The notes: generated by a model from the sequence alone, not told the origin. A stretch of DNA of 64,000 bases from Bdellovibrionales bacterium RIFOXYC1_FULL_37_79 (GCA_001770015.1 MEQB01000026.1:62001-126000); one strand, 5' to 3'. Counted from the stretch's first letter, positions 43,530 to 53,012 are shown. Program-made: numbers and translations.

Positions 43530-43953
43530 TGGTCTTCCCCAGCTTGAGTTTGACAAAGGCTTCAATCTCCTGTCTATCCAGCTTGGCAGGCAGGAGCAAG
43601 GATAACGCTTGAAATTGATCCAGACGGGATGGTTGTCTCAAGGGAGACAAATAAAGATGATTATCCGATAATCCAAAACGTTTAAAATGATCCCACCTTT
43701 GAGTGTGGGTCATCAGTAATGTTTTTACTCGGATCACCTCGTGGTCCAGAAGATAGCTGGTTTTAAAAAAATATTTATTCAAGGAAATGATTAAAATAAA
43801 AAAAGCAGTCAGGCTGTAGAAAAAGCCTAGATAATAGTATGAAAAAACACAAATGAAACAGATAAAGCTACAAAGGATAATCGACTTTAAAAGCGATTCG
43901 TCTTTCATTGGGTGGACGTGCCAAAAAATACGATCCTGCGGTTTACTTGTCAA
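43522..43953 (-). CDS. Two-segment membrane protein with PH-like domain
   Basis: A 143-residue protein: a short N-terminus (RIFWHVHPMKDE), two close membrane segments (about 22-56), then a beta-rich domain (YLLDHEVIRVKTLLMTHTQRWDHFKRFGLSDNHLYLSP) like the bacterial PH fold that follows membrane hairpins. It begins at a TTG seven bases after AAGGA. First gene of the six-gene cluster. Function unknown. Confidence 0.72.
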   Translation of the reverse strand: MTSKPQDRIFWHVHPMKDESLLKSIILCSFICFICVFSYYYLGFFYSLTAFFILIISLNKYFFKTSYLLDHEVIRVKTLLMTHTQRWDHFKRFGLSDNHLYLSPLRQPSRLDQFQALSLLLPAKLDRQEIEAFVKLKLGKTND

Positions 43954-44066
43954 TTTGATATCCTTATAAAATCTCCCTTATAAAAGATATCAGGTTAGTT
44001 TCAAACTGACCAAGCATTTTAGTCAAAATTTTTTAACTTATTAACTTAGATCAATTCTGTTTCGAC

Positions 44067-44630
44067 CTACAAGATTTTTCGATAGCAATAAACTTTTTCA
44101 AGCGGCACTGAAACATCCAGACATTTGGTAGCCTCCTGTCTTATCTGAACGGTTAAAAATTTATGAATTAATGATTCATAACATATCTTTTCGTCATTAT
44201 ATGTTTCCATTTTCAGACAGGCCCCCAACACCATATCCGAAACATTTCCGGGTATGGATAATAAATCCGCTCGCTTGATTTTTCGAATTTCCATTTCCAT
44301 ACATTTTAAAATCAAGGCCGTCTCAGAAAACTCCAGGCAATCATCCTTGATCACGTTAAGGTTTTTTAGTTGTCCTAAACGCCAGGCCTCCTTGAGAGAT
44401 TTGATCTTGGAATGTTCTGAAATATTTTCCAACCCCAAAAGTTCATCCAAGATTTCAATATAATCAAGCGTATTCATTTCCTGATTGGTTTCACTCATCA
44501 AACGGATATCGTCCATCGATGAGGGGGCGCTGGTGATGAGATTATGATAGCTAATATTGGTCTTTGAAATTTGCGGATAAATGATACCAAGAACCCAAAA
44601 AACCATCATCATCTTGATAAAAGTTTTCAT
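44067..44630 (-). CDS. Exported helical protein with paired cysteines
   Basis: A 187-residue protein with a signal-like hydrophobic N-terminus (FIKMMMVFWVLGIIYPQ), then a helical domain with six cysteines spaced as DDCLEF, LKCMEME, GACLKME, KICYES, TKCLDV, VYCYRK. The even spacing suggests helical hairpins held by disulfides. AAGGAGG precedes the ATG. No family recognised. It stands alone between the membrane cluster and feoB. Confidence 0.72.
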   Translation of the reverse strand: MKTFIKMMMVFWVLGIIYPQISKTNISYHNLITSAPSSMDDIRLMSETNQEMNTLDYIEILDELLGLENISEHSKIKSLKEAWRLGQLKNLNVIKDDCLEFSETALILKCMEMEIRKIKRADLLSIPGNVSDMVLGACLKMETYNDEKICYESLIHKFLTVQIRQEATKCLDVSVPLEKVYCYRKIL

Positions 44631-44882
44631 AAAGATCCTCCTTGAACGCTGGTGGCCCCTTTCATGGAGCTAAATGAATTTCTGCAACTATAGGGCCAGG
44701 TCAAAATCATTTTTTTATCGTAATTTCAAACTATTATACATTTTAAATTGAACATAAAAGTGTCATCTGAGGTCAAGCCTATCAATTTTTTAATCAAGTT
44801 TGGTATATAAAACTTTTATTTGACCTACTCAACTCAAGATGTTATATCTATCTTCAGTCACACGATCCATCTGGAGTAAAAT

Positions 44883-46973
44883 ATGAAAGTGGCCATCGCC
44901 GGCAACCCCAACTGTGGAAAAACTTCTATCTTTAATTCCTTAGTAGGTGCCCATCGTCATGTGGGCAATTATCCGGGAGTCACGGTAGAAAAACAAACAG
45001 GGTTTGTCACTCTCAACCAGGTTACAATTGAGCTCGTCGATCTGCCTGGCACATACTCCCTGACGGCCTACGCCGAAGATGAATTGATTGCTCGAAATTT
45101 TTTAATAAATGAAAAACCCGATCTCATTATCAATGTCATCGACACGCTCAATTTTGAAAGAAATTTAAATCTCACTGTTCAATTGTTGGAGCTGGAAATC
45201 CCGCTTATCATTGTGCTTAACATGTTTGATCTGGCCCGGGATCGGGGAATTAAAATTGATGTCAAACGACTGGAAAATATGCTTAATGTGCCCATCGTTG
45301 CCTGCATAGGCCATAAAAAGTCGGGTCTTTTCCCCCTTCGGGAGGCATTAACCAAATTGACAGGCACCACCCTGGAAAAAAATTATCCTTTAAAAATCTC
45401 TTATGGAATCGAAATTAATGATTTGATCAAATCCCTAGAAGAAAAATTACAAGCTGACTTATCACTTAACCAGCTTGCCCACTTGCAATATTCCAAAACC
45501 TGGATGAGTATCAAGCTGGTGGAAGGTGATCCGGAAATCAAAAATTTTATTTTACAACACGCCAATTCCCCTAACGATTATTTTGAACCAATTGCCAAAT
45601 TAGAAAAACATATCAGTATCACCCATAACGATACCCTGGAAAATATTATGGGCGAATACCGCATGGGTTTTGCGACTTCCTTGACTAAAAATTGTTTTAC
45701 CATTCCCTTACTCAGCCGAAAAACCGTCACGGATAAACTGGATCTGGTCTTAACCAATAAAGTGCTAGGCCCGCTTGCCTTACTGGTGATTTTGGCCATG
45801 GTTTACCATTTCACCTTCACTTTAAGTGCATATCCAGTCAATATGCTGGAATCTTTTTTTGAATGGCTGCATGTGCTGGCTTCCACTTATTTACCCCCAG
45901 GATTTTTGCGCTCATTGACGGTTTCGGGGATTATTGATGGGGTTGGTGGAGTGTTAAGCTTCACCCCGCTGATTCTATTTATGTTTGCCATCATCAGTTT
46001 TTTAGAAGATTCCGGTTATGTCACCCGCATCGCCTTTTTGATGGATCGGATTCTACGAACTTTTGGCATGCATGGAAATTCCATTTTGGCCTTCATTGTA
46101 TCAGGGGGAATCTCCGGTGGCTGTGCAGTTCCGGGGATTATGGCAACCCGAAGCCTTTACGATAAAAAAGAAAGGCTGGCCACCATTCTCACGGTTCCCT
46201 TTATGAATTGTGGTGCCAAGCTACCGGTTTATGCCCTCCTGATTGGTGCTTTTTTCCCCAGTCATCAGGGCATTATGATGTTTCTCATCACCCTCCTCAG
46301 TTGGTTTTTTGCCTTGATCGTTGCTGGTTTTTTGCGCAGTACTTTCCTAAAAGGTGAGGCCGCTCCTTTCATCATGGAATTACCGCTTTATCATTTACCC
46401 ACCCTCAAGGGCATTGGCCTGCATACCTGGTTCAAAACTTGGATGTATGTTAAAAAGGCAGGCACTTTCATTCTTATGGCCTCGATTATCATGTGGGCCA
46501 CCATGACCTTCCCCTTCCCCACGCTTACCAATCTTAAAAATTTCAGCTTTAACCGGTCGGATGATTATAATCTCAATCATTCCATGGCAGCGACCATTGG
46601 CAAAACCCTGGAGCATCTTACCAAACCCATTACCGGCTTTGATTGGAAAATGAATATTGCTTTAATCGGAGGTGCCACCGCTAAAGAAGTGATCGTCTCC
46701 ACCCTGGCAACCGCCCACTCCCTCGATGCCAAAGACACCACCAAACTGGGCGAAAAATTAAAAAATAATCCCGGGTGGACTCCTCTTTTGGCCTTTGCTT
46801 ATCTGGTATTTATTATGCTTTATATGCCTTGTATTGCAGTGATTGCGGTGATCAAGAAAGAAACTGGATCGTGGAAATGGGGCGCTTTCTCAATCGTCTA
46901 CACCACCGTGCTGGCTTTTTTAGTATCAACCCTCATTTATCAAGCGGGGACTTTTATCCAAACCTTCCATTAA
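44883..46973 (+). CDS. feoB: Ferrous iron transporter FeoB
   Basis: FeoB imports Fe(II) across the inner membrane with a GTP-dependent N-terminal domain. This 696-residue protein has G1 GNPNCGKTS (7-15), G2 in GNYPGVTVEK, G3 DLPG (53-56), G4 NMFD (113-116), then the helical GDI-like region and a membrane part with the Gate repeats (ISGGCAVPGIMATR and FMNCGAKLPVYALLIGAFF) carrying the conserved cysteines. It is slightly shorter than enterobacterial FeoB. No feoA is adjacent on either side, and no clear Fur box was recognised upstream. Confidence 0.96.
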   Translation: MKVAIAGNPNCGKTSIFNSLVGAHRHVGNYPGVTVEKQTGFVTLNQVTIELVDLPGTYSLTAYAEDELIARNFLINEKPDLIINVIDTLNFERNLNLTVQLLELEIPLIIVLNMFDLARDRGIKIDVKRLENMLNVPIVACIGHKKSGLFPLREALTKLTGTTLEKNYPLKISYGIEINDLIKSLEEKLQADLSLNQLAHLQYSKTWMSIKLVEGDPEIKNFILQHANSPNDYFEPIAKLEKHISITHNDTLENIMGEYRMGFATSLTKNCFTIPLLSRKTVTDKLDLVLTNKVLGPLALLVILAMVYHFTFTLSAYPVNMLESFFEWLHVLASTYLPPGFLRSLTVSGIIDGVGGVLSFTPLILFMFAIISFLEDSGYVTRIAFLMDRILRTFGMHGNSILAFIVSGGISGGCAVPGIMATRSLYDKKERLATILTVPFMNCGAKLPVYALLIGAFFPSHQGIMMFLITLLSWFFALIVAGFLRSTFLKGEAAPFIMELPLYHLPTLKGIGLHTWFKTWMYVKKAGTFILMASIIMWATMTFPFPTLTNLKNFSFNRSDDYNLNHSMAATIGKTLEHLTKPITGFDWKMNIALIGGATAKEVIVSTLATAHSLDAKDTTKLGEKLKNNPGWTPLLAFAYLVFIMLYMPCIAVIAVIKKETGSWKWGAFSIVYTTVLAFLVSTLIYQAGTFIQTFH

Positions 46974-46982
46974 ACCAAAAGA

Positions 46983-47013
46983 AGCATGCAGGCTTTTTTA
47001 AAACCTACATGCT
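46983..47013. repeat. Inverted repeat after feoB
   Basis: AGCATG-C-AGG (46983-46992) and CCT-A-CATGCT (47004-47013) form a nine-pair stem around an AT-rich loop. There is no T-tract directly after, so it may be a weak or rho-assisted end signal for feoB or a 3' stabiliser. Confidence 0.4.
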
Positions 47014-47150
47014 ACAGGCAGGATGTTTTTGATTAGTTTCAAGAAAAATTTATGAATTTGGTTGATTGGTATTTATTAGTGGACTTTCCAAGCAAATAAT
47101 TTCAAAATTTCTTCAACTTGGAAGAACTCTTTTTTAACGAATTAGATACC

Positions 47151-48602
47151 ATGCAACAGTTAAATGATTTCATTATTATCACAGGTGCATTGACCAGCGG
47201 CAAAAGCACCCTTTGTCACGACTTATCAGGCGCATTGCGAAAATTTTGGAACATCGCTGGCATCCTATCCTTCACGTCAAAGAGAAATTTTGCCTCCAAA
47301 GAAAAATCCCTGGAATATAGTATTTACTCCATTCACAACAAAGAAACACTTGCCTGGGCCAAACGTAACAGCTCAAATGAGCGGTTTGTTTTTTTGGAGG
47401 AAAATGCTCAAACCTTATCTGCCAAAATCCTGGCCCATCATACCACCTCCCCCTGCGACGTTATCATTTTGGATAATCTTGGATTTCATGAAATGAAACA
47501 GCAAGGCTTTTATAAACTCCTTACCCAGATCGATTCCAATAAAACCCAGATGATCATTTCTGTACAAAAAGACATGTTAAAGGAATTTTTAAACTTCTTT
47601 AATTTTAGTAATTTTGTCTTAATTGATCTGGATGAAATTCCTAGGGCACAGGCCCTCCTTCAGATCATCAATTTATTAAAACAAAGAGATGCCCATTTGA
47701 TTGGCACTTTCGCTTCCATCACCACTATTATGGAGCTGGGGCTTGGTACATCTCTTAATGCGTTTAGAGTACCATTAAAGGGAATCTTTCTGGCCGGACT
47801 GCAAAATTTTATGCTTATTTTATTTGGAAAAAAATTAAAAGGCCGGGGACTTCTAAGCATTGTCACCATCACCGCCGGCTTAAAATCCTTTTCATTGGCA
47901 GGAAGCAAATTCCGTCCAATGTTTTATATTTTTTTTCAAGGTCTGTTTTTTACTATCCCAATTTATCTTCTTGGACAAAATTTCCTATCCGTCCTCCTGG
48001 GATCAATTTTTCTTTGCATCAGCACTTTTTTTCTAGGAGTCATCTTAAACTCCGTTATTTTTGGGATGTCCTATGTTTACGCCAACATTAATGCAGTCAA
48101 TGAAATTTTAAACTATTTTCACTTTAACAGTTTATCCATTATCAATGTGGTGGTCTTGATTCTTTTATTCAAAACCTTGATCGCCTTTGTCATCACTTTA
48201 ACCGCTTACTACATGAATTTTGACTTTTTGATTTTAAAACTAAGTAACCAAGTAAATACCATCATCCCTCCATCGCATGCACTTACCTACCCCAAGAGTG
48301 ATTGGAAAACCTCCTTCAAAGGCAGTTTAGGAGACCTCCTTAATCTCAAGTTTATCACCTCTCTTATTTTTTTTTCTTTGATTATTTATTTTTTCGCAAG
48401 GCTGGATACCAACGATTTTATTTTAGTCATTATCCGTGCCATCATCATTTCTTGGTTTGGATTTATTTTGGCCCGCAAAATCGATTTTGCCACCATCGTG
48501 GGTTTCCTGAATCGAAGGAACTATCTCTATCTGGCACATGCCTTGGAAAAAGCGTTAAGCATTGTGCATTCCTTTAAAAATAACAAAACTAAAATCTTTT
48601 GA
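47151..48602 (+). CDS. P-loop NTPase fused to a polytopic membrane domain
   Basis: About 483 residues. Residues 5-175 form a P-loop domain with GALTSGKST as Walker A and VIILDNLGFHEM at the Walker B position, like the THEP1/NTPase_1 family. Residues 190-440 form a membrane domain of about six segments (TTIMELGLGTS, GIFLAGLQNFMLILFG, SKFRPMFYIFFQGLFF) with the small-residue look of ECF-type or lipid-linked transport components, but I cannot assign it. I chose the ATG at 47151. A TTG at 47118 would add 11 residues. Neither has a good ribosome binding site. The 3' end overlaps the convergent SpoIID-like gene by 14 bases. Confidence 0.72.
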   Translation: MQQLNDFIIITGALTSGKSTLCHDLSGALRKFWNIAGILSFTSKRNFASKEKSLEYSIYSIHNKETLAWAKRNSSNERFVFLEENAQTLSAKILAHHTTSPCDVIILDNLGFHEMKQQGFYKLLTQIDSNKTQMIISVQKDMLKEFLNFFNFSNFVLIDLDEIPRAQALLQIINLLKQRDAHLIGTFASITTIMELGLGTSLNAFRVPLKGIFLAGLQNFMLILFGKKLKGRGLLSIVTITAGLKSFSLAGSKFRPMFYIFFQGLFFTIPIYLLGQNFLSVLLGSIFLCISTFFLGVILNSVIFGMSYVYANINAVNEILNYFHFNSLSIINVVVLILLFKTLIAFVITLTAYYMNFDFLILKLSNQVNTIIPPSHALTYPKSDWKTSFKGSLGDLLNLKFITSLIFFSLIIYFFARLDTNDFILVIIRAIIISWFGFILARKIDFATIVGFLNRRNYLYLAHALEKALSIVHSFKNNKTKIF

Positions 48603-50028
48603 TTTGGATATCCTTATAATAATGTTTGAGAATATCTTGATAAGGAATCATCTTCTTTCCTTGAAAATAAGCTCCCCACTGGCTCATGCCAATGCTATGG
48701 CCATAGCCCCGGCCTTCAAACGTATAGACATCATCCTTTTTAAAAATTTCATAGCGGATATTTAAAAGTCCCATGGCACTTTTAAATGGATATCCGGCAC
48801 TGGCTTGTAACGCTTTTGATATGTTCATCGGAACCTGTGAGTAATGCCCACCCACAGTACGATAAGGAGGGCCGTTAAAACCATCTTCAGGTAAAAGTAA
48901 GGCATCAAAGCGGTGATTTGCTCCAATTAACTTGGACTTTTTTAATCGGGCCTCAATCTCTGCTTTACTTCTAGTGACTTTCCAAAAATCCAGCGGGGCC
49001 AGGTTAGCGGTGGCAAATTCATCATTCCAGATATCATCGTTACAGTAATCCAAAACTTCCTGGCAAGGGATGCAACCACCAAACTCTAAATCACTGGCAT
49101 TAGCGGTATATCCCCCTGAGGAAGCATGAAAATAAGCTTGGAACACTTGATAATTTGAAAGAACCATAATTTCCCCTTTGGTTCTTTCTATGGCCGCAAA
49201 AAAGGCCGGCAACTGGTCAATCATCTCCATTATTTTTATCCGATCTTCACCGGTCAAATTCTCTCCATTTGCCAACTGATATTTTTTATATTGTAAAATA
49301 TCACCAATATAGACCTGGTAGCTGGTCGTATCATCAAAATGAAAGAGACGAAAAGTATTAGAAAGGCCTGCCAAATGATAAAGCGCATAACTTCTAGCTG
49401 CCACTGCCTGGGTAGAAACAGTTTCCGCTGGCCATGAAACATAAATTTCACCAGGAATCACCCCTAAAATATAATTTTCCATATTCACATTATTCACGAG
49501 AATCAAGCGATCCGTTTCTTTTTTAATCAATAGACTTCCCCAATAAAAATAATTATTGTTATGCTTGGCCCGGATGACTTGAATAGGGGACAGCGACTGA
49601 GTGCTGATCGTATAATCAAAATCGATCGGATTATTTAGGGCAATCAGGGGAATGGTTTTATTTTCATCCACGCACCGTATTTGGTTATTCATCTGATCAA
49701 CTTCATTAAACTGAATAATTTTCGATCGACACAAAATCACATTTTGATGGACCAGGGACATGACACTGGCCGATTTTAATTTCACATAAAATAAAACCGT
49801 ATCCTTTCGATGTGGGGCCCGATCATCGGTATGGGGAAAAATCTTAATTTTAAGACTTTCCATGATCTGGCCATAGTCAATGCTCCCCTTGCCCTTGTCT
49901 GGAATGGCATCATAAGTCCCCAGATCATTCACTCCTTCCATAACCGGTCGATTCAAATGAGCATAATCATCGGCCTGGGCACACAGACACAAAATAAAAA
50001 TAAAAAAGTAGGTGCTAAAAATCTTCAT
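48589..50028 (-). CDS. Exported SpoIID/LytB-domain peptidoglycan enzyme
   Basis: About 479 residues from the ATG at 50028, with a signal peptide (KIFSTYFFIFILCLCAQA). The SpoIID domain (about 165-475) has NVNMENYILGVIPGEIYVSWP with Glu194 at the position of the catalytic acid of SpoIID, TQAVAARSYALYHLAG, YHASSGGYTANASDLEFGG and GRGYGHSIGMSQWGAY. SpoIID of Bacillus is a lytic transglycosylase. Outside sporeformers the family appears in wall remodelling. It follows the EEP-fold gene by 20 bases, so the two are an operon. Confidence 0.9.
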   Translation of the reverse strand: MKIFSTYFFIFILCLCAQADDYAHLNRPVMEGVNDLGTYDAIPDKGKGSIDYGQIMESLKIKIFPHTDDRAPHRKDTVLFYVKLKSASVMSLVHQNVILCRSKIIQFNEVDQMNNQIRCVDENKTIPLIALNNPIDFDYTISTQSLSPIQVIRAKHNNNYFYWGSLLIKKETDRLILVNNVNMENYILGVIPGEIYVSWPAETVSTQAVAARSYALYHLAGLSNTFRLFHFDDTTSYQVYIGDILQYKKYQLANGENLTGEDRIKIMEMIDQLPAFFAAIERTKGEIMVLSNYQVFQAYFHASSGGYTANASDLEFGGCIPCQEVLDYCNDDIWNDEFATANLAPLDFWKVTRSKAEIEARLKKSKLIGANHRFDALLLPEDGFNGPPYRTVGGHYSQVPMNISKALQASAGYPFKSAMGLLNIRYEIFKKDDVYTFEGRGYGHSIGMSQWGAYFQGKKMIPYQDILKHYYKDIQIKRF

Positions 50029-50048
50029 GCGATCCAAGTCTATTAAAG

Positions 50049-51203
50049 TTACTTAAAAGATTCCAAGTGAACGCCAAAATGATCGGACAGATTGGACAAA
50101 ATATCCACCCCGGCTTCATTTTTAATGGTAACTGGCTCTTTCATAATGACCTGAGTGGCCAGCTTGCTGGTATCCACATTTTTGACAAATATATGATCAA
50201 TCATTTTGTCTTTTTCCCAGGCATCAAGCACCAAGGTATTGGACTCGCAAAAGGTACACTCGGCCTGTTCAAGCATCTTGCTAAAATAACCTTCGGATAT
50301 AAAATGCCCGCAGGTTTTCGTAGCTTCAGGTGCAATCCCGGCTGCCAGGTCTTCAAAAGAACAATTAAAATCCCCGGCCAAAAAGATCGGTTCTGTTCCC
50401 GCTTTTTCCTCCACCATGGCAGTCATCAGCTGGGCCTGATGATAGGATTCATCCACCCACGACTCAAAAAGTCCGGTATAAGGCACATTTGCTAAATTAG
50501 CACTTAAATGGGTACAGGCCACATGATGATTCTGGTTATCTTTTTTAACGTTGGCATAAAGTACCGACCGGCGACTGAGGGTTGACTCGTTATCCATGCT
50601 AAATCCGGTAACATCTAAAAGTGGGTATTTGGAAAAAATAGCCAGACCATTTGATCCTTCATAGGTGAACAGACCAGCTCTTTTCAAAGGCGTCAATACC
50701 GTGGCAAAGCCCTTGAACGCACTCTTACCCACTTGGGCAAAAAAAGCCTCGGCACAAATGCGATCCTTTTTTTTCAGCCGGTCAATGGCCTTACCGCAAG
50801 TATTGAGCACACAATCCGTTAATTCATCTCCCACTTTTTTTCTGCATTTACTTAATAAACAAAGTCCTACCGAATGAGGTCCCAAGAAACGATAAGCGCC
50901 ACAAGCTGGTAACTGTTTAGCCTTTTTTTGTTTGAAAGGCATGACGAAATTGTAAGTATAGATGTCCTTAAGAGAGTTTTTGAGAATATCGATATCCTCT
51001 TGATTCCATACTTCCTGTACACATAACACATCAGTATCATGTTTTTTCAAGGCCTCAATAATAGGTGGTATTCTTTGACTGGCATAACGGACATACGAAT
51101 GGGCCAGTCCTAAATTCCAAGTGGTAATCGTCAATCCGTTGTTCGCATAAGCTTGAGTGACTAAAAAACTACAAAACAGTGAGAAAATCATAAATTTACA
51201 CAT
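50049..51203 (-). CDS. Exported endonuclease/exonuclease/phosphatase-fold enzyme
   Basis: A 384-residue protein with a signal peptide (MCKFMIFSLFCSFLVTQAYA) and the EEP (DNase I-like) motifs: TTWNLG (metal Asn), QEVW (metal Glu), GDFNCSF and the C-terminal SDHFGV. An insertion rich in cysteine and lysine (SKCRKKVGDELTDCVLNTCG) sits after the first third. Substrates of exported members include DNA, sphingomyelin and phosphoinositides, and sequence alone does not decide. First gene of an operon with the SpoIID-like enzyme. Two exported hydrolases together fit attack on other cells or nutrients. Confidence 0.85.
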   Translation of the reverse strand: MCKFMIFSLFCSFLVTQAYANNGLTITTWNLGLAHSYVRYASQRIPPIIEALKKHDTDVLCVQEVWNQEDIDILKNSLKDIYTYNFVMPFKQKKAKQLPACGAYRFLGPHSVGLCLLSKCRKKVGDELTDCVLNTCGKAIDRLKKKDRICAEAFFAQVGKSAFKGFATVLTPLKRAGLFTYEGSNGLAIFSKYPLLDVTGFSMDNESTLSRRSVLYANVKKDNQNHHVACTHLSANLANVPYTGLFESWVDESYHQAQLMTAMVEEKAGTEPIFLAGDFNCSFEDLAAGIAPEATKTCGHFISEGYFSKMLEQAECTFCESNTLVLDAWEKDKMIDHIFVKNVDTSKLATQVIMKEPVTIKNEAGVDILSNLSDHFGVHLESFK

Positions 51204-51269
51204 TCTACTTCTCCCGGAAAATGCATTTTTCTATTTACCCAGACCTTTGGACTTAGGCAAACAGTATTT

Positions 51270-52307
51270 TTAATGGTCAGCGAAATATTCCAAAGGAAGT
51301 CCCGATTTCTTATGGAGTTCCTTGATATTTTTAGGTACCCGACCAGTTTTTAAAAGCTCCCCATTTTCTTGCAACGCAATTTGGCTAACTTGAATCATAT
51401 CACCCTCAATTCCAGTAATCTCTATGATCTCGGCAATAAATCTTTTTCCTTCATTATCTTTTTCGAGTTGAATAATATAATTAACCGCAGAAGCGATTTG
51501 TCTTCTGATCACCCGATAAGGGACATCATAACCTGACAGCAAGAAAAGACTCTCCAGCCTTTTAAAACACTCTCCCGAGCTACTGGCATGCACACTGGTC
51601 ATACTGCCATCGTGTCCCACATTCATGGCCTGGAGCAGGTCAAAAATCTCCTCGCCTCTTACTTCTCCGATAATGATCCGGTCAGGTCTCATCCGCAAAG
51701 TGTTTTTGACCAGATCCCGAACGGTCAATATTTTATTGGAAAGATTAAAACCTTTGATCACTTCCAATCTGACTTGATTTTTGTTAAGAACTTCCAGCTC
51801 TTTAGTATCTTCAATGATCACAAGCCGCTCGGTCGCATCAATTTGGGCCAGCAACATATTGAGAAAAGTAGTCTTCCCCACCCCTGTACCACCAGAGATA
51901 AGAATATTTTGTTTGGAATGCACCAGTGCCTTTAAAAAAACTGCCCAAAAGTCATTGAGTCCAAACAGATAAGGGGGAGCGAGCGTCACATTTTTTTTAA
52001 TATATTTTCTAATGGTAATCGCCGGGCCATGGGTACAAAAAGGTTCAATGATGGCATTGATTCTACTGCCATCGGGCAAAGATCCATCCAAGATGGGTTC
52101 ATCCAAGGAGATCTTTTTGTTATTTATTTTCGCCACATCTTTTAAAAAATCATAGATATCCTTTTTTTCAAACTGAAGATCCAGCTGAATAAACTGGTTT
52201 TCTCTTTCAATAAAAACCAGATCGTTAGTATTAATTACTATTTCAGATATCCCTTGCTTCGTTTGCAAATCTTCGATAAAGGCCCAAACTGCGTTATTGT
52301 TAATCAC
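51270..52307 (-). CDS. CpaF/TadA-type secretion ATPase
   Basis: A 345-residue cytosolic ATPase of the type II/IV secretion family: Walker A GGTGVGKT (139-146), Asp box (VIIEDTKELEV), Walker B DRIIIGEVRG (209-218) and HDGSMTSVHASS with the His box. This is the CpaF layout that drives Tad pilus assembly. It starts with GTG behind GGGAGGGG. No pilin, CpaB/C or TadB/C gene is in the window, so it is an orphan or serves a machine elsewhere. It follows the 229-residue gene by 15 bases. Confidence 0.92.
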   Translation of the reverse strand: MINNNAVWAFIEDLQTKQGISEIVINTNDLVFIERENQFIQLDLQFEKKDIYDFLKDVAKINNKKISLDEPILDGSLPDGSRINAIIEPFCTHGPAITIRKYIKKNVTLAPPYLFGLNDFWAVFLKALVHSKQNILISGGTGVGKTTFLNMLLAQIDATERLVIIEDTKELEVLNKNQVRLEVIKGFNLSNKILTVRDLVKNTLRMRPDRIIIGEVRGEEIFDLLQAMNVGHDGSMTSVHASSSGECFKRLESLFLLSGYDVPYRVIRRQIASAVNYIIQLEKDNEGKRFIAEIIEITGIEGDMIQVSQIALQENGELLKTGRVPKNIKELHKKSGLPLEYFADH

Positions 52308-52322
52308 CCAAATCCCCTCCCT

Positions 52323-53012
52323 TTAGATAGTATCTTTAATAAATAGATCCACTTCATTTACTGATTGGCCGTAAATTAATAAATTTTTAATAAAACGCTC
52401 CTTGATCCCTTCATCCATCTGGTTATATGCGGCACTAAAGGGATATTTTTCGCTTAGAATTTTTTTGACCGGTTCATACCCTAATAAATGGATTAATTGT
52501 TCAAGAATAATCAACACCACATCAACTTTGATAATTTTAGAATTGGCATATTCCAAAAGCGCAGTGGTGCGAGGATTTAATTCAGGTGTGACATAATGCT
52601 TTTTTTCCGTCAGACAACGCTCCAGTTTTATACGTCCCATAGTCTGATAAAAAGACAGCAAAAAAGCCCTGGAATTATCCGAGGTGATATAAGCGGAGAC
52701 TTGGCGCTCTAAGGTCAGTAAATCGTTTAGATAACCAGTCTCTATTTCATGTGGATACTTTCCTTGTTTTGCAAAATTTATATAGATGAGGGCCATTTTA
52801 TTCCTAAAATTTTCCCATCCCATGGATTTTAAGATAATATCCAAGCGAATTTGTTCATCCACATCCCGAAAATATTTTTTTATCAGTCCTAAAAAAGCAG
52901 GATAATGCATAATATAGTTGGTGATATCACCGATAAAACTTACCCGGGATGCCATATTGGACTTAAGCAAGGTTATATAATAATCCGGCAGATGAACATT
53001 TACATATTCCAT
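52323..53012 (-). CDS. Unknown cytosolic protein upstream of the CpaF-like ATPase
   Basis: A 229-residue mostly helical protein (MEYVNVHLPDYYITLL, then IRLDIILKSMGWENF and KVDVVLIILEQLIHLLGYEPVKK) without signal or membrane segments. It is probably co-transcribed with the ATPase (15 bases apart) and divergent from 53117. It may be a cytoplasmic partner of that ATPase. No family recognised. Confidence 0.72.
   Translation of the reverse strand: MEYVNVHLPDYYITLLKSNMASRVSFIGDITNYIMHYPAFLGLIKKYFRDVDEQIRLDIILKSMGWENFRNKMALIYINFAKQGKYPHEIETGYLNDLLTLERQVSAYITSDNSRAFLLSFYQTMGRIKLERCLTEKKHYVTPELNPRTTALLEYANSKIIKVDVVLIILEQLIHLLGYEPVKKILSEKYPFSAAYNQMDEGIKERFIKNLLIYGQSVNEVDLFIKDTI

Noticed and set aside
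46775-47032. 85-residue frame over the feoB 3' end
   Set aside because: Most of it lies in feoB in another frame. Only the tail extends into the gap, without a ribosome binding site.
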